Source: Cladocopium goreaui
Taxonomy: Eukaryota; Sar; Dinophyceae; Suessiales; Symbiodiniaceae
DNA: 64,000 nucleotides
Reading direction: 5' to 3'
NCBI GenBank assembly: GCA_947184155.2
Contig: CAMXCT020001780.1
Coordinates: 1 to 64,000 of the forward strand
Shown here: in pieces, positions 22,210 through 32,769 of the stretch
How the letters are laid out: the number at the start of each line of letters is the position of its first letter
Numbering within the stretch: position 1 is the stretch's first letter
The notes under the pieces: generated by a model
What the model was told of the DNA's origin: nothing
The model's input: only the letters and a program-made list of their open reading frames with translations
Database searches by the model: none
Translations under genes and position numbers: made by a program

Positions 22210-22266
22210 GTCCTTGAGCCACCGCCACACCGTAAGGGTTTGTTGCAACAGGCGGCAGCGTATTAA
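22210..22266 (+). CDS. unknown gene, last exon with stop
   Basis: Acceptor GTTTCTGAG|G, then VLEPPPHRKGLLQQAAAY and TAA at 22264-22266. The MITE-free island ends here: a family B element begins only 80 bp downstream. The complete joined tail is hydrophilic with no signal or membrane segment. Confidence 0.7.
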   Translation, partial: VLEPPPHRKGLLQQAAAY

Positions 22267-22345
22267 TGGGATTATCATAGGAAAACCATAGGAAAACCAT
22301 AGGAAAATGGTGGTTTAATGGGATTTAATGGGATTTAATGGGATA

Positions 22346-22462
22346 TAACCTCTGGTAAACTATACAAAAAGCTATGGAAAGATCCACCCATTTTCAATGG
22401 GAAAATCCACTATTTCGACTGGGCCATTTTCAATAGCTAACTGTTAGTTTACCAGAGATGTA
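22346..22462. mobile_element. MITE family B, diverged
   Basis: The left end is TAACCTCTGGTAAAC and the right end GTTTACCAGAGATGTA. The AAAATCCACTATTTC block is family-typical. It is the first element after the gene ending at 22266. Confidence 0.6.
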
Positions 22463-22469
22463 TCTACCA

Positions 22470-24285
22470 TAGAGCCAACACTTCTACTTCGACCAAGTTG
22501 GCACTGTGCCTAGCTCACTAAGGCACGACGGCACGTAGCTACTATGGCATGGTTATAGTTATAGTCATCCCCGAAAAGATGGACACACACATATATATAT
22601 ATATATTCCCATTAAAGTTAAAGTAGTGAAGATTAACTTTTGTGTATTTTTTTAGGGTTACTACAACCATCGAAAACATACTGTATATAGTAGTTCATCA
22701 ACATTTGGACGGATTAAGAATCTAACCAAGAAACATATATATATATATGACAAATATGGTGTTGAACGGATTGAATCGGGAAAATAGATGAACATAGACA
22801 TAAATAGACATATGATTCGGTTCCGCACCTTCCTTTCCTGGGATAATCCTTTGCCAGGTATCAAGAAGATCAGCAGCATCGAGGAGCATTTTGTGCTTTG
22901 ACCATGGGGATTATCGCATGGGGTCAATCCAAACTGATAGCAGATGTAACCATTCCCTGAGAATCGATGTCGGCATATAGATCAAAAATAGCAATGTAGT
23001 CAAAATACGGCTACATCTCCGTTAATGCTTGATTTTGGTGACATTTGTCGAAACCTGTCGGTGACATTTAGATATATTTATAGAATTTGTTGGTGTTTTC
23101 TGTTTAAATAGATTGAAACATGACATATGTATGTATATATATATACATATATATATACATATATTGTACATTGACATTGTAAAACATGGGCATTATATCT
23201 ATCGTACATGGAACCAAATATCATGATAAGTTTGGTGCCGCGGCTGGCTCCTTTGCCGCGACTTTGCGGAGCAAACTTTGGATTTCTCAACCAGTGACCT
23301 TTCAATGGATTGGTTGAAACGGATCACGAAGAAAACATAGATCTACCGAAGACAATGTTTTTCAGTGATGTTTGTTTTCTCCAAATATAGAAGTGTAGTG
23401 TAATTGTTTCATATTGTTTCTATCATTCAATTCTATATGGTATATTTTTTAAGTAATAGGCATCCTACGAGCATGGATTTCAATAGTTACTGACATGTTG
23501 TCGAACATTTGGGATGACTTGAGGGTGACCCCATGTTCTGAAATGATGATGTGGGGGTGCCGCTGTTTTAAGAAATGGGAATACACATGTGGATTCATCC
23601 AAGTTAGTCGTCCATTCGTGGTAATTGGCACCGGAATGTTCCAAAACATTCATCCCCTTGAGCCTTGAGCCCTTCCATCTCCAAATAATCATTAAAGAAA
23701 TGGATGATTGGAAAAGGGCGAAGCTAAGCAATATCAGCGAGTGCACTCTTTGCCCCAGGGCTGAGGGTGTGCTCCTCTTTTATCAAGCAAATAGTTTGTT
23801 TCAGGTTGGTTACGTACTTACATATATAGAAAATTATATATATATATTATATATACATAGAATACATGTAATCCAGTTAATTAATCCAGCCAATAGCCAG
23901 ATGTTTCAGGTTTGATAGCGGTTTCTTCATCCAACTCCGTTCCAAACAGCGGTAAGGTGGTACCACCGAGGAAAAAAAACAAACGAGTTTAGTGAGTTCA
24001 ACCGCCAGAATTCAGCAAAAGAATCCCATGAATTCCTGATTTTTGTATATTTTTGTTGGTTCGATCAGCATTTTTTTGGATGGTTTCCTATGGTTTCCCA
24101 TCAACATCACCAATAAAATCCCATGAAATCACCATTTTCCCATGGTCTTTCCTAAGGTCTCTTACCGTCCTGTTTTACGCGTTTTTTTGTCACAACTCGG
24201 CGTGCCAGCAAGGTGCTGAGTGATCAAGTTCAACCGCCCTCCAATGAACATGTCAAGGTGCAGCGTTGGGAATTGACAAAATGGT
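22470..24285. other. AT-rich spacer, no gene seen
   Basis: TA tracts lie near 22585, 22735, 23130 and 23825. No exon with coding character was found on either strand. Confidence 0.5.
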
Positions 24286-24291
24286 ACAGTT

Positions 24292-24393
24292 ACTTACTGG
24301 TGCTTAGGAGGGAATGAGGGAATGATCCACAAGAAATATGAATAATAATCCCATTCCCCCATTCCCATCCATTCCCTACTAAGCACCAGTAAG
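24292..24393. mobile_element. MITE family H, single copy
   Basis: Long inverted ends TTACTGGTGCTTAGGAGGGA and TCCCTACTAAGCACCAGTAA enclose a 60-bp core; overall 102 bp that could fold into one hairpin. Confidence 0.7.
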
Positions 24394-24504
24394 GTTATGG
24401 CCGGAAATAGCAGTTATAGATGGTGAAATAACTGGTTATTTCCATGGGATACATTCCATAAATGGGGTGACTTAGTACTTATGACCTGTAAAGGTGGATA
24501 ATTA

Positions 24505-24600
24505 AAACAATGCCATAAACCACCCATATGGGAATGGTTTATGCCACCTATTTATATAGTGATTTGGGGAATGGTTTATTATTGGTTTACCCACATTGTT
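24505..24600. mobile_element. MITE family G copy
   Basis: Contains the CCATAAACCACCCATATGGG and TTTACCCACATTG blocks of family G (best copy 28941-29054). Confidence 0.55.
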
Positions 24601-24971
24601 GATGGTGTTTTGATGTTTTTTGTTACGGCATTCAGGGTAATCTCTATCCAATGATAATCTCTATCCAATGGTTAATCCGATGGTTACCACATATAAAATC
24701 CAGATAGAGATCCAATGGGCATGGTATTAAATCCAGCCATCATCAACAGGGATTTCAATGCGGTTTACTTCAACTTGGCGAAGAAGGCCACAAAAAATGA
24801 ATGGTATAGTGGCCATACTGTAAATCCAAGGATTATGTTTCAATGGCATTTAATGGCAATCCAAGGATTTACCAGTAGTACCCGCACGAGGCGGGGCGGA
24901 AGTTGCCTTAAAGATATATATGAGACCTTTCTCATCTATAGAACTTGCATGCGCCGTGCGCCAGCCAAGCC

Positions 24972-25071
24972 NNNNNNNNNNNNNNNNNNNNNNNNNNNNN
25001 NNNNNNNNNNNNNNNNNNNNNNNNNNNNNNNNNNNNNNNNNNNNNNNNNNNNNNNNNNNNNNNNNNNNNNN
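24972..25071. other. assembly gap, 100 N
   Basis: Exactly 100 N. The 30 bases before it (GAACTTGCATGCGCCGTGCG, then CCAGCCA) recur at 25280-25308, after the CACACTTCACA tract. The gap therefore probably hides more copies of a tandem repeat. Confidence 0.95.
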
Positions 25072-25175
25072 TCACACTTCACACTCCACACTTCACACTT
25101 CACACTCCACACTTCACACTGCACTCTTCACGCCCCACACTTCACACTACACTCTTCACACTCCACACTTCATCT
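25072..25175. repeat. CTTCACACTCCACA minisatellite
   Basis: Repeats of CTTCACACTCCACA start directly at the gap edge. A CTCATCTCTTCT tract follows to 25235. Confidence 0.85.
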
Positions 25176-25417
25176 CATCTGAGCTCTTCTCACCTTATTC
25201 CAGCTCATCTCTTCTCATCTCATCTCTTCTCATATGTCACCTAAGCTTTCATGAATCACTTCCCAGTACTACTACTAAGGAACTTGCATGCGCCGTGCGC
25301 CAGCCACGCCCGTGCGTGCGTGCTTTGTGCGAAGCTGTTGCAGTGTTGCTGTCCAAGAACATGACCTGCGCGCGACCCCGGTAGAATGCAAACACTTTCC
25401 TCACACTTCACATTGCA

Positions 25418-26170
25418 CCAAAATTGAGAAAATCTGCTGACAAATCACTTTCGCAGCCTTGAAGCAGCCATTCCAATACGATTTACGATCTTCAGCTACA
25501 GAAGACAATAGTATTACGCATGCAGCCGCTGCACCAAGCAACCTTGACGCAGCCACTACAATGCGATCTGCAGAGACTGAGTTGCAAAACACAATAGAAC
25601 TACGTGCAATGGCGTCGGAAATTGCAGCTCCAAAACCGGATGGATCTCGACGTCAAAGCGACAAAGAGACGATTTTGAAGCACTTTTTAAAAGGAATTTT
25701 AAAAGGAAAATTATTAGCGCCAAAATTGAGAAAATCTGCTGACAAATCACTTTCGCAGCCTTGATGCAGCCCTTCCAATACGATTTACGATCTTCAGCTG
25801 CAAAAGACAATAGTATTACGCATGCAGCCGCTGCACCAAGCAACCTTGACGCAGCCACTACAATGCGATCTGCAGAGACTGAGTTGCAAAGCACGATAGA
25901 ACTACGTGCAATGGCGTCGGAAATTGCAGCTCCAAAAACCGGATCTCGACGCCAAAGCGACAAAAAGATGATTTTGAAGCACTTTTTCAAGGGAATTTTA
26001 AAAGGAAAATTATTAGCGCCAAAATTGAGAAAATCTGCTGACAATTCACTTTCGCAGCCTTGATGCAGCCGTTCCAATACGATTTACGATCTTCAGCTGC
26101 AAAAGACAATAGTATTACGCATGCAGCCGCTGCACCAAGCAACCTTGACGCAGCCACTACAATGCGTTTC
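25418..26170. repeat. 300-bp tandem repeat, about 2.5 copies
   Basis: CAAAATTGAGAAAATCTGCT starts units at 25419, 25721 and 26020 (periods 302 and 299). Units contain GCATGCAGCCGCTGCACCAA. The last unit runs directly into the 324-bp array. Confidence 0.9.
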
Positions 26171-27640
26171 GCAGCATCCCGTAGCAAACCTGCACCTATC
26201 TACGGACGTGGCAACATCAAATGACGACAATGAAGCAGCCATTCCAATGCAATCTGCAACTAGAGATTCAAGAACCGCATGGAACTACGCACACAGACAC
26301 AACCACTCGTTGCAAAACACATAGGAGGAACAATTCGCGCACAAAACGACCGCAGCCGCACCCGTCGCACAGACGAGGTACCTTTCATCGTCGGCTGCAG
26401 CCACTTTACACGGAAAAACACAAGGTTTCGTGCTCCGGCTTCCTCCCCAAAACATAGCCCATGCAACATTCATGCCGCCATTACAATGCGTTTCGCAGCA
26501 TCCCGTGGCAAACCCGCACCTATCTACGCACGTGGCAACATCAAATGACGACAATGAAGCAGCCATTCCAATGCAATCTGCAACCAGAGATTCAAGAACC
26601 GCATAGAACTACGCACACAGACACAACCACTCGTTGCAAAACCCATAGGAGGAACAATTCGCGCACAAAACGACCGCAGCCGCACCCGTCGCACACACGA
26701 GGTACCTTTCATCGTCGCCTGCAGCCACTTTACATGGAAAAACACAAGGTTTGGTGCTCCGGCTTCCTCCCCAAAACATAGCCCATGCAACATTCATGCA
26801 GCCATTACAATGCGTTTCGCAACATCCCGTGGCAAACCCGCACCTATCTACGCACGTGGCAACATCAAATGACGACAATGAAGCAGCCATTCCAATGCAA
26901 TCTGCAACCAGAGATTCAAGAACCGAATAGAACTACGCACACAGACACAACCACTCGTTGCAAAACACATAGGAGGAACAATTCGCGCACAAAACGACCC
27001 CAGCCGCAACCGCCGCACAGACGAGGTAGCTTTCATCGCCGGCTGCAGCCACTTTACACGGAATAACAGCTCCGGCTTCCTCCCCAACACACAGCCCATG
27101 CAACATCATGCAGCCATTACAATGCGTTTCGCAGCATCCCGTCGCAAACCTGCACCTATCTACGCACGTGGCAACATCAAATGACAACAATGAAGCAGCC
27201 ATTCCAATGCAATCTGCAACCAGAGATTCAAGAACCGCATAGAACTACGCACACAGACACAACCACTCGTTGCAAAACACATAGGAGGAACAATTCGCGC
27301 ACAAAACGACCGCAGCCGCACCCGCCGCACACACGAGGTACCTTTCATCGCCGGCTGCAGCCACTTTACACGGAAAAACAATGAAAAACACAAGGTTTCG
27401 TGCTCCGGCTTCCTCCCCAAAACAAAGCCCATGCAACATTCATGCGGCCATTCCAATGCGATCTGCAACCACAACTTCAAGAAACGCATAGAACTACACA
27501 CACAGGAACCACCATTGTTGCAAAACACATAGAAGGAACCAAACGACCGCAGCCGCAACCGCCGCACACACGAGGTACCTTTCATCGCCGGCTGCAGCCA
27601 CTTTACACGGAAAAACACAAGGTTTCGTGCTCCGGCTTCC
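26162..27640. repeat. 324-bp tandem repeat, about 4.5 copies
   Basis: AATGCGTTTCGCAGCATCCC-type starts lie at 26162, 26486, 26810 and 27121, then a shortened copy from about 27440. The period is 324, shorter in later units. Shared blocks include GAAGCAGCCATTCCAATGCA and GGCTGCAGCCACTTTACACG. 324 is a multiple of three, so ORFs of about 90-106 codons repeat on both strands, but every unit has stops and no start or codon bias favours translation. Confidence 0.9.
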
Positions 27641-27642
27641 TC

Positions 27643-27945
27643 CCCAACTCACCACTTCCCTTCCTCACCGCTTCCCATCGTCACCACTTCCCATCGTCAC
27701 CACCTCCCTTCGTCCACTTCCCTTCCTCACTACTTCCCTTCCTCACCACTTCCCATCGTCCCCACCTCCCTTCCTCACCATTCCCCTTCATCATCACTTC
27801 CCTTCGTCACCACTTCCCATCGTCACCACTTCCCTTCGTCACCACTTCCCTTCGTCACCACTTCCCATCGTCACCACTTCCCTTCGTCACCACTTCCCTT
27901 CGTCACCACTTCCCTTCGTCACCACCCGTCATTATCACCACCCTT
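27643..27945. repeat. 16-bp pyrimidine minisatellite
   Basis: The unit CTTCCCTTCGTCACCA is repeated with TTCCTCACC and CATCGTCACC variants. The plus strand is almost pure C/T/A. Confidence 0.9.
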
Positions 27946-28103
27946 CATCACAGTCAATTCCACTGCTTCTTATTCTTTTGTTATGTATTGTTATGTTATG
28001 TATTGTTATGTGATCTACCACCCTGCATCATGTCAAGTCGCAGAATTCTATTTGTCCGTAACACGGAAGTATTGCTTCCCAACTTCCTTTGATAATGTTA
28101 ATA

Positions 28104-28225
28104 TTAGGTCAATCTTGGATGAGTCAAAACTAAGCCTTTGGTCTTTTGGTATCAATGTGATTATCTACGTTCGCACTCGCAAAAAAATTGGTCCATTTTT
28201 TGCAGGATCTAAGGTTGGCCATGAA
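28104..28225 (+). repeat. duplicated intron-3'-end-like segment, copy 1
   Basis: AGGTCAATCTTGG, then GTCTTTTGGTATCAATGTGA and TTTTTTGCAGGATCTAAGGT. The same order recurs at 31447-31560 and, in part, near 63628-63675. Each includes a pyrimidine tract with a GCAG|G acceptor, so a splice-acceptor region appears to have been copied. Confidence 0.6.
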
Positions 28226-28373
28226 TATGCATTATCCTGATTAATTCTATATATATATATGAGGGAAATGTCGTCAGGATGGACACCCTGCCCGGGATGA
28301 GTTTTTCCGTGCCCGGATTGACCACTGGGCTATGAAGAACATGAGGGGATAACCATCAATCAATGAGGTTTCC

Positions 28374-28491
28374 TAAGTCGTAGGGAAATGGGATGAAATG
28401 GGGCTACCCCCAAACTCATCCATGTCAATGGTAATTATGTTCCATGAAATAAAGCATCAATGGGGGTAGCCACTATGGAAAACCCCATTTT
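28374..28491. mobile_element. MITE family E copy
   Basis: TGAGGTTTCCTAAGTCGTAG left end and GGAAAACCCCATTTT right end, with the GGGGCTACCCCCAAACTCAT internal block. Confidence 0.6.
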
Positions 28492-28940
28492 GAGTACCAG
28501 AGGATCACTTTTTGGGAATGCGGAATGCCCTAATCAATCAAGCAGAACAATCCGAGGGTGACACTACTTGGGAGTATTGAAATTGTTGAATCTGAGACCA
28601 ATGACAATTTTTGTGGGTTGAAGTGCTGAGCAACAACTTTTGCTTTAAAAATCAGTCCCGCTTGATATTACTTCAATCCCTGCTCAATTGTATGTCTCAC
28701 ACACCACAAATTTCTGGCCCCTTCTAGAGCAAGTTCTGGTTGCGTTAACTACGCAGTAGACAGGTCTTGGTGCCTGATTATCAAGGAATCCTCAGTATAT
28801 ACTACGGAGATACTGCATGAACAAGTGCAAGGAAAGGGCTGGTTTCGATAATATATTAAAAAAAACGGTATCAGTATGATGATTAATATTCTGAATTATT
28901 CTAATCCAATTGTAATGTTCATGACAGTACCATTTTAGAG

Positions 28941-29054
28941 TAATGTGGTTAAAACAATAATCAACCATCCCCCAAACCACCATTTTTATATATTTTCATA
29001 GGTGGTATAAACAATTCCCAAATGGGTAGTTTTGTTATTGTTTTAACCACATTA
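28941..29054. mobile_element. MITE family G, best copy
   Basis: Perfect 20-bp inverted ends TAATGTGGTTAAAACAATAA (28941-28960) and their complement (29035-29054). The 114-bp element can fold into a single hairpin; the perfect ends imply a young insertion. Confidence 0.85.
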
Positions 29055-29083
29055 TTATGAATCATCATCACTGGTTGGCATAA

Positions 29084-29173
29084 TCCGTGATTCTCAAAGC
29101 CTGGGCATTTCATTCGGATGGGTTCTGCGGGTCCGCCGAAGGTGCTACATGCAAGAACTGCGGGGGTGCCCAT
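29084..29173 (+). CDS. possible CCCH zinc-finger exon
   Basis: The plus frame reads KAWAFHSDGFCGSAEGATCK and NCGGAH. The spacing C-x7-C-x2-C-x3-H matches CCCH zinc fingers, and short SDG..C..G..C..C...H fingers are common in dinoflagellate proteins as I recall. A GTTATT donor directly follows the His. It lies 2.1 kb upstream of the first kinase exon on the same strand and might be an upstream exon of that gene. A second frame (GSAGPPKVLHARTAG) vaguely resembles a kinase glycine loop; I prefer the zinc-finger reading. Confidence 0.35.
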
Positions 29174-29254
29174 GTTATTGCGAAAGATGATTGGCAGAAA
29201 TTGGAGTTGATGAAATTGAGATTAAAGCTGCTTTTTCTACTAGGAAACTAAGTG

Positions 29255-30800
29255 GAAGCATAGTAAATATAGTAAATCGGGCATCCAGATCACCATTGAC
29301 TACGGTAAATCCATCAGTGAATGGGCCATCATAGCTGCCATAGCTTCCATAGCCAGGATCGTGCAGCGAAACTGCCAACGCCCTGTTGGTTGACTACGGA
29401 TTATGGATTATTATCGATTATATTCACCAAATATTGGGGATGATCATGATTAACAATATATGGGGGGATTATCATGATTCTTTACATGGGAATCTGTTTT
29501 ACACAAGCTGTATTTTTCGGAATGACAGAAGGTTTTGAACACTGCTGTGGGGTTAGTTAGCCCAGTTATAAATGACAGAACCCCGTTGGAGGACTTATGA
29601 TTCCCCTGGTTGCTGACCAGTTTATTGTAGACTATTGTTGTTGTATCCAGACTCAATGCTGAGATGTTGTATCATGCTTCATCCGAGGATTTGTAGTCAA
29701 GTGTTTCCTCCGGAGTGCATAATTGGTCCACTTCATGTTGCTGTCCCCTTTCAAAACCTCTTAATTGACACTCCTGAGGATTTGGTTCTCGGCTTCTCTA
29801 CATGTACTACATAGGTTTCAGCATTTCTTTTTGAGTCCCTTCTCTTCGGGGCTTTTTTCTGGGCTTGGTTTGCCCTGCAAAGTAGCTATTGTTGGCCAAA
29901 TCCTGGCTTAAAAGTTGCTCACATATCATATTTTCCGACGGTAAACATGCCAAGTTTCTGGTAAAAATCACTGACCAGCTGAGTGGTGACAAGGTGGCGA
30001 ACGGCCAGCAGGTGGTGTTGAAGGCAGGGTAACTGGGCCAGGTATTGGGGCCAGCATGCTGACCTGGGGAGCTACTTGGGCAGCTGAAAATGGGTACAAT
30101 CATTGGTAATAACATGTAATAACATGTAATAACATGTAATAACATATAATAACCAATAAATCAATTAGCTCCAGGGCTCAAAATAGGTACAATAGGAAGA
30201 ACCTGTAATAACCGTTTTTTTTAGTTTTAGAAGTTGGGATAGCCCTTTTTTCGCCATGGCCACCATGGCGGTCCCGCCTGGTGTTAGTTGGTGATAATAA
30301 ACCTGTGCTAATGGTTAACCAATTAATGGAAAATAAATGTAATGGCAGTTGATCATAACCAGTGTTAAATGGTTAATCATTTCGAAACCTGGTGTTAGTT
30401 GATTAATGGAGTATCCAAAGTTAATGGTTAATCGTGCCCAATGGTACACCAATGGTACGGTTTCCAATGTTAGTTGAAAAACACCGTGCCCTTTGTGGTT
30501 AGTTGGTTTATCCAAAGAGCTGGGATACTCATGGAATCTCATGGATACACGATATCTACCAGAAACCGTAGTTGTGGTATGTTATAGCAGTGTGCATTTC
30601 ATCTAAACCAACTGAGCCAAGGCTTAGTAGTAGCACCAACCGTACGTCGTACGTCTTTGTCTGTTTAGGCTGGTGGTTTGAAACATGGCGAAATCACCAA
30701 CCGGATGACTACCAGAACTATCAGTTTTTTTTTGTGACCATCCCCAACTTTCATCCTGTACAATTTTAGTTTTTGATGTGTTTTTGCTAAATAGAGAGTC
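29255..30800. other. AT-rich stretch with short repeats
   Basis: Four 10-bp AACATGTAAT repeats lie at 30111-30153. Repeated TTAGTTGGTGATAATAAAC and ATGGTTAATC phrases at 30270-30510 suggest a decayed element. No exon found. Confidence 0.45.
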
Positions 30801-30808
30801 ACCACAAC

Positions 30809-30919
30809 CAGAAAAGCAGGTCATTCAGAAGACCTTCTTCGCCATTCCGGGCGAAGAGCATCCTGGCAGAAGCTGCATGCTATGTGGGGCTCCTGCATGT
30901 GGGGCTCCGAGCCGATAGG
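30809..30919 (+). CDS. possible exon with CxxC motif
   Basis: After an AAAAGCAG acceptor the frame reads VIQKTFFAIPGEEHPGRSCM, then LCGAPACGAPSR and TAG. It contains a C-x2-C pair. It lies just upstream of the kinase exons; whether it belongs to them is unknown. Confidence 0.3.
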
Positions 30920-31278
30920 TAAGTAACATTAGGTGACCAAATGAATGTGGATTTAATCTCGCTTAATATTTTGGTAAGTGATATGTGTTGGCTATGTTTT
31001 AAGAATCCAATATCACCATAGCCGATCAAACAATGTGGATTTTAAGCAGTGAGGATACTAGTGATAGACACGGTCTGGGGGAGCATGTTCAATCTGTTTT
31101 TTTCACTATTTTGGGAAGCCAATTCAATAAATCAACCAGTGTGCATTAAAAAAAGGGTTTTACATGTACAACATTGGGGATACAAGCAGCAACACCTGGG
31201 AATACAGTACTGATATAAATGACCCGCCAGTAAATTAACGGGTCGCGACCGTGGGGCCCAATATTTTTCCCACGCGAG

Positions 31279-31381
31279 GAAGGACTGGAGAAGAAATGCT
31301 GAGCTGATGTTGAAGCTGAAGAGAAGTCGCTTCATCTGCGAGATCTATGGCATTTTTGAGGATAAGACGTCCTACTACGAA
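31279..31381 (+). CDS. protein kinase exon 1 of 14 (alpha-C to beta-5)
   Basis: The frame reads KDWRRNAELMLKLKRSRFIC and EIYGIFEDKTSYYE. The Glu in AELM sits where kinases carry the alpha-C glutamate that pairs with the ATP-binding lysine, and EIYGIFED fits beta-4. The acceptor is GCGAG|G, with two codon bases carried from an unseen earlier exon. The likely donor is GC (GCTCGT) after GAA. The frame stays open to TAG at 31449, so the exon could be longer. No glycine-rich loop or VAIK lysine precedes it in what I could read. Confidence 0.75.
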
Positions 31382-31446
31382 GCTCGTCTTGAATATCACC
31401 TGGGCTTTGTAGACAGTGGTTGGTCTGTTGGGGTTCAAGATGCTAA

Positions 31447-31560
31447 CTAGGTCAATCGTAGATGGGTACTTTGATCCTTTAGTCTTTTGGTATCAAAGGG
31501 AATATCTACGAACCAGCAAAGAATTTATTTTTTTGCAGGGTATCTAAGATTGGCAATGCT
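31447..31560 (+). repeat. duplicated intron-3'-end-like segment, copy 2
   Basis: AGGTCAATCGTAG, TAGTCTTTTGGTATCAAAGG and TTTTTTTGCAGGGTATCTAA match the segment at 28104-28225. This copy follows kinase exon 1 immediately, and no coding sequence continues after its GCAG. Confidence 0.6.
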
Positions 31561-31665
31561 AAAAGGAATACAATAACTATCTCATCGAAAGTCCATGAGT
31601 GGTTGGTGCTTTCATTTTGTTCAACCATATTTGGAAAGATTATGAAGATCGACTAGTATGACTAG

Positions 31666-31719
31666 CTGGTTGGTGGTTTGGAACTAATATGTTTCAGAGT
31701 GGTTGAAACCACCAACCAG
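31666..31719. mobile_element. MITE family A, minimal copy
   Basis: Only 54 bp: CTGGTTGGTGGTTTGGAAC at the left, GGTTGAAACCACCAACCAG at the right. It is flanked by a direct CTAG at 31662-31665 and 31720-31723. The short core shows that the ends alone define the family. Confidence 0.8.
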
Positions 31720-31774
31720 CTAGTATGCTGATGAAATCAGGGAGTTGTACCCACCCATTAGATGAGCTTCCTGT

Positions 31775-32210
31775 ATGTTTATTCTTAATATCTGTCCCAT
31801 ACCTGCTGCATTTGCGGGACATGGTCCCCAAAAACTTCACTCTCATTACAAGCTGCATCATGCGGTTTTTCTGGAGGGAGTTTGGACGAAATCAGCGCAA
31901 TTAGGCCGCCTTTTGCAGTTGGGGAGCCCTTGCTGCCTGTGTAACAAGGAGTTCAAACGCACCCATAGCTGCAATGTCCTTACACAAGTAGCTTTGTTAT
32001 GGCTCAATGGCCTTGACACAATCGACAGGGGCAGACAAGCACTGATATGCACGGTATGCCTTCAAAGCTTTGACCAAATCTCTGCCTTGCCACACCTACG
32101 TGATAGCCACAATATGCCTGGAACCTGGGAGTGATGCTGCTTGCCGACACTGTGGGGCCACGTTTCAAACCGATGGCCTTCGTCAGCACATCATGAGTGC
32201 CAGATGCCTG
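31775..32210 (+). pseudogene. C2H2/C2HC zinc-finger remnant with frame break
   Basis: A 119-codon frame to TGA at 32134 holds two zinc-finger-like units: CCLCNKEFKRTHSCN and ICTVCLQSFDQISALPHLRD with SH (C-x2-C-x11-H-x4-H). After the stop, a shifted frame (about 32130-32211) reads ACRHCGATFQTDGLRQHIMS then ARC, a C2HC finger ending in TGA. One base shift separates the parts, so this looks like a broken gene. Serial fingers at a protein's end are, as I recall, seen in dinoflagellate non-LTR retroelement ORFs; that origin is only a guess. It lies in a kinase intron. Confidence 0.5.
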
Positions 32211-32654
32211 TGACCAAGGGACCTCAGAAGAGATGGACCAGGATTCTACACAGTGCTTGCGCGATAAGCTTGAAAACCCAACAGTGAACCTAAGTTTCAT
32301 ATCTTCAGAGAACTTACATTCTATCGGAATTTGGGAAGCCCAAGGCTAGCCCGTTTGAATTTCCACCAAGTAACAGCATCTGTTGTGCACATCAGGGATT
32401 GTCTATAGTCTATAGATGTCTATAGCAGCTGGGTTTGCCAAAACATTCATATGCGTGTATACATTTACAGTAGCCCCCAAAAAGATAGAAACGTAGGGCC
32501 TTGCCCTCCTCCATTGTGTTAGGCGGTTTTGCAATTCCCATGAATACTAGTGCGTTATATCCGCCTGATCAACCCAAGAGTTATGCAAGGCAAATGCGCG
32601 TCAACTTGGCTATCTAGGGACCCTCACCTTGCAGGATGCTTCTGAGGGTCCAAT

Positions 32655-32769
32655 CTGGTTGGTGGTTTGGAACCATGAAATTTTTTTTGACTTTCCATTC
32701 AGTTGGGAATGTCATCATCCCAACTGACGAACTCATATTTTTCAGAGGGGTAGGTATACCACCAACCAG
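32655..32769. mobile_element. MITE family A copy
   Basis: CTGGTTGGTGGTTTGGAACC ... ACCACCAACCAG, with the GGGAATGTCATCATCCCAAC hairpin core and TTTTTCAGAGGGGTAGGT. No clear target duplication. Confidence 0.75.

Noticed and set aside
24942-25308. Repeat with a spacer around the N gap considered as a CRISPR array
   Set aside because: Only two copies of a 30-mer, eukaryotic context and microsatellite spacers; no array structure.
26221-27618. Recurring 90-150 codon ORFs on both strands of the 324-bp array
   Set aside because: Every unit carries stops, and similar ORFs appear on both strands because the unit is a multiple of three.
29118-29165. GSAGPPKVLHARTAG as the kinase glycine-rich loop
   Set aside because: The glycine spacing is poor, and another frame gives a well-spaced CCCH zinc finger over the same bases.
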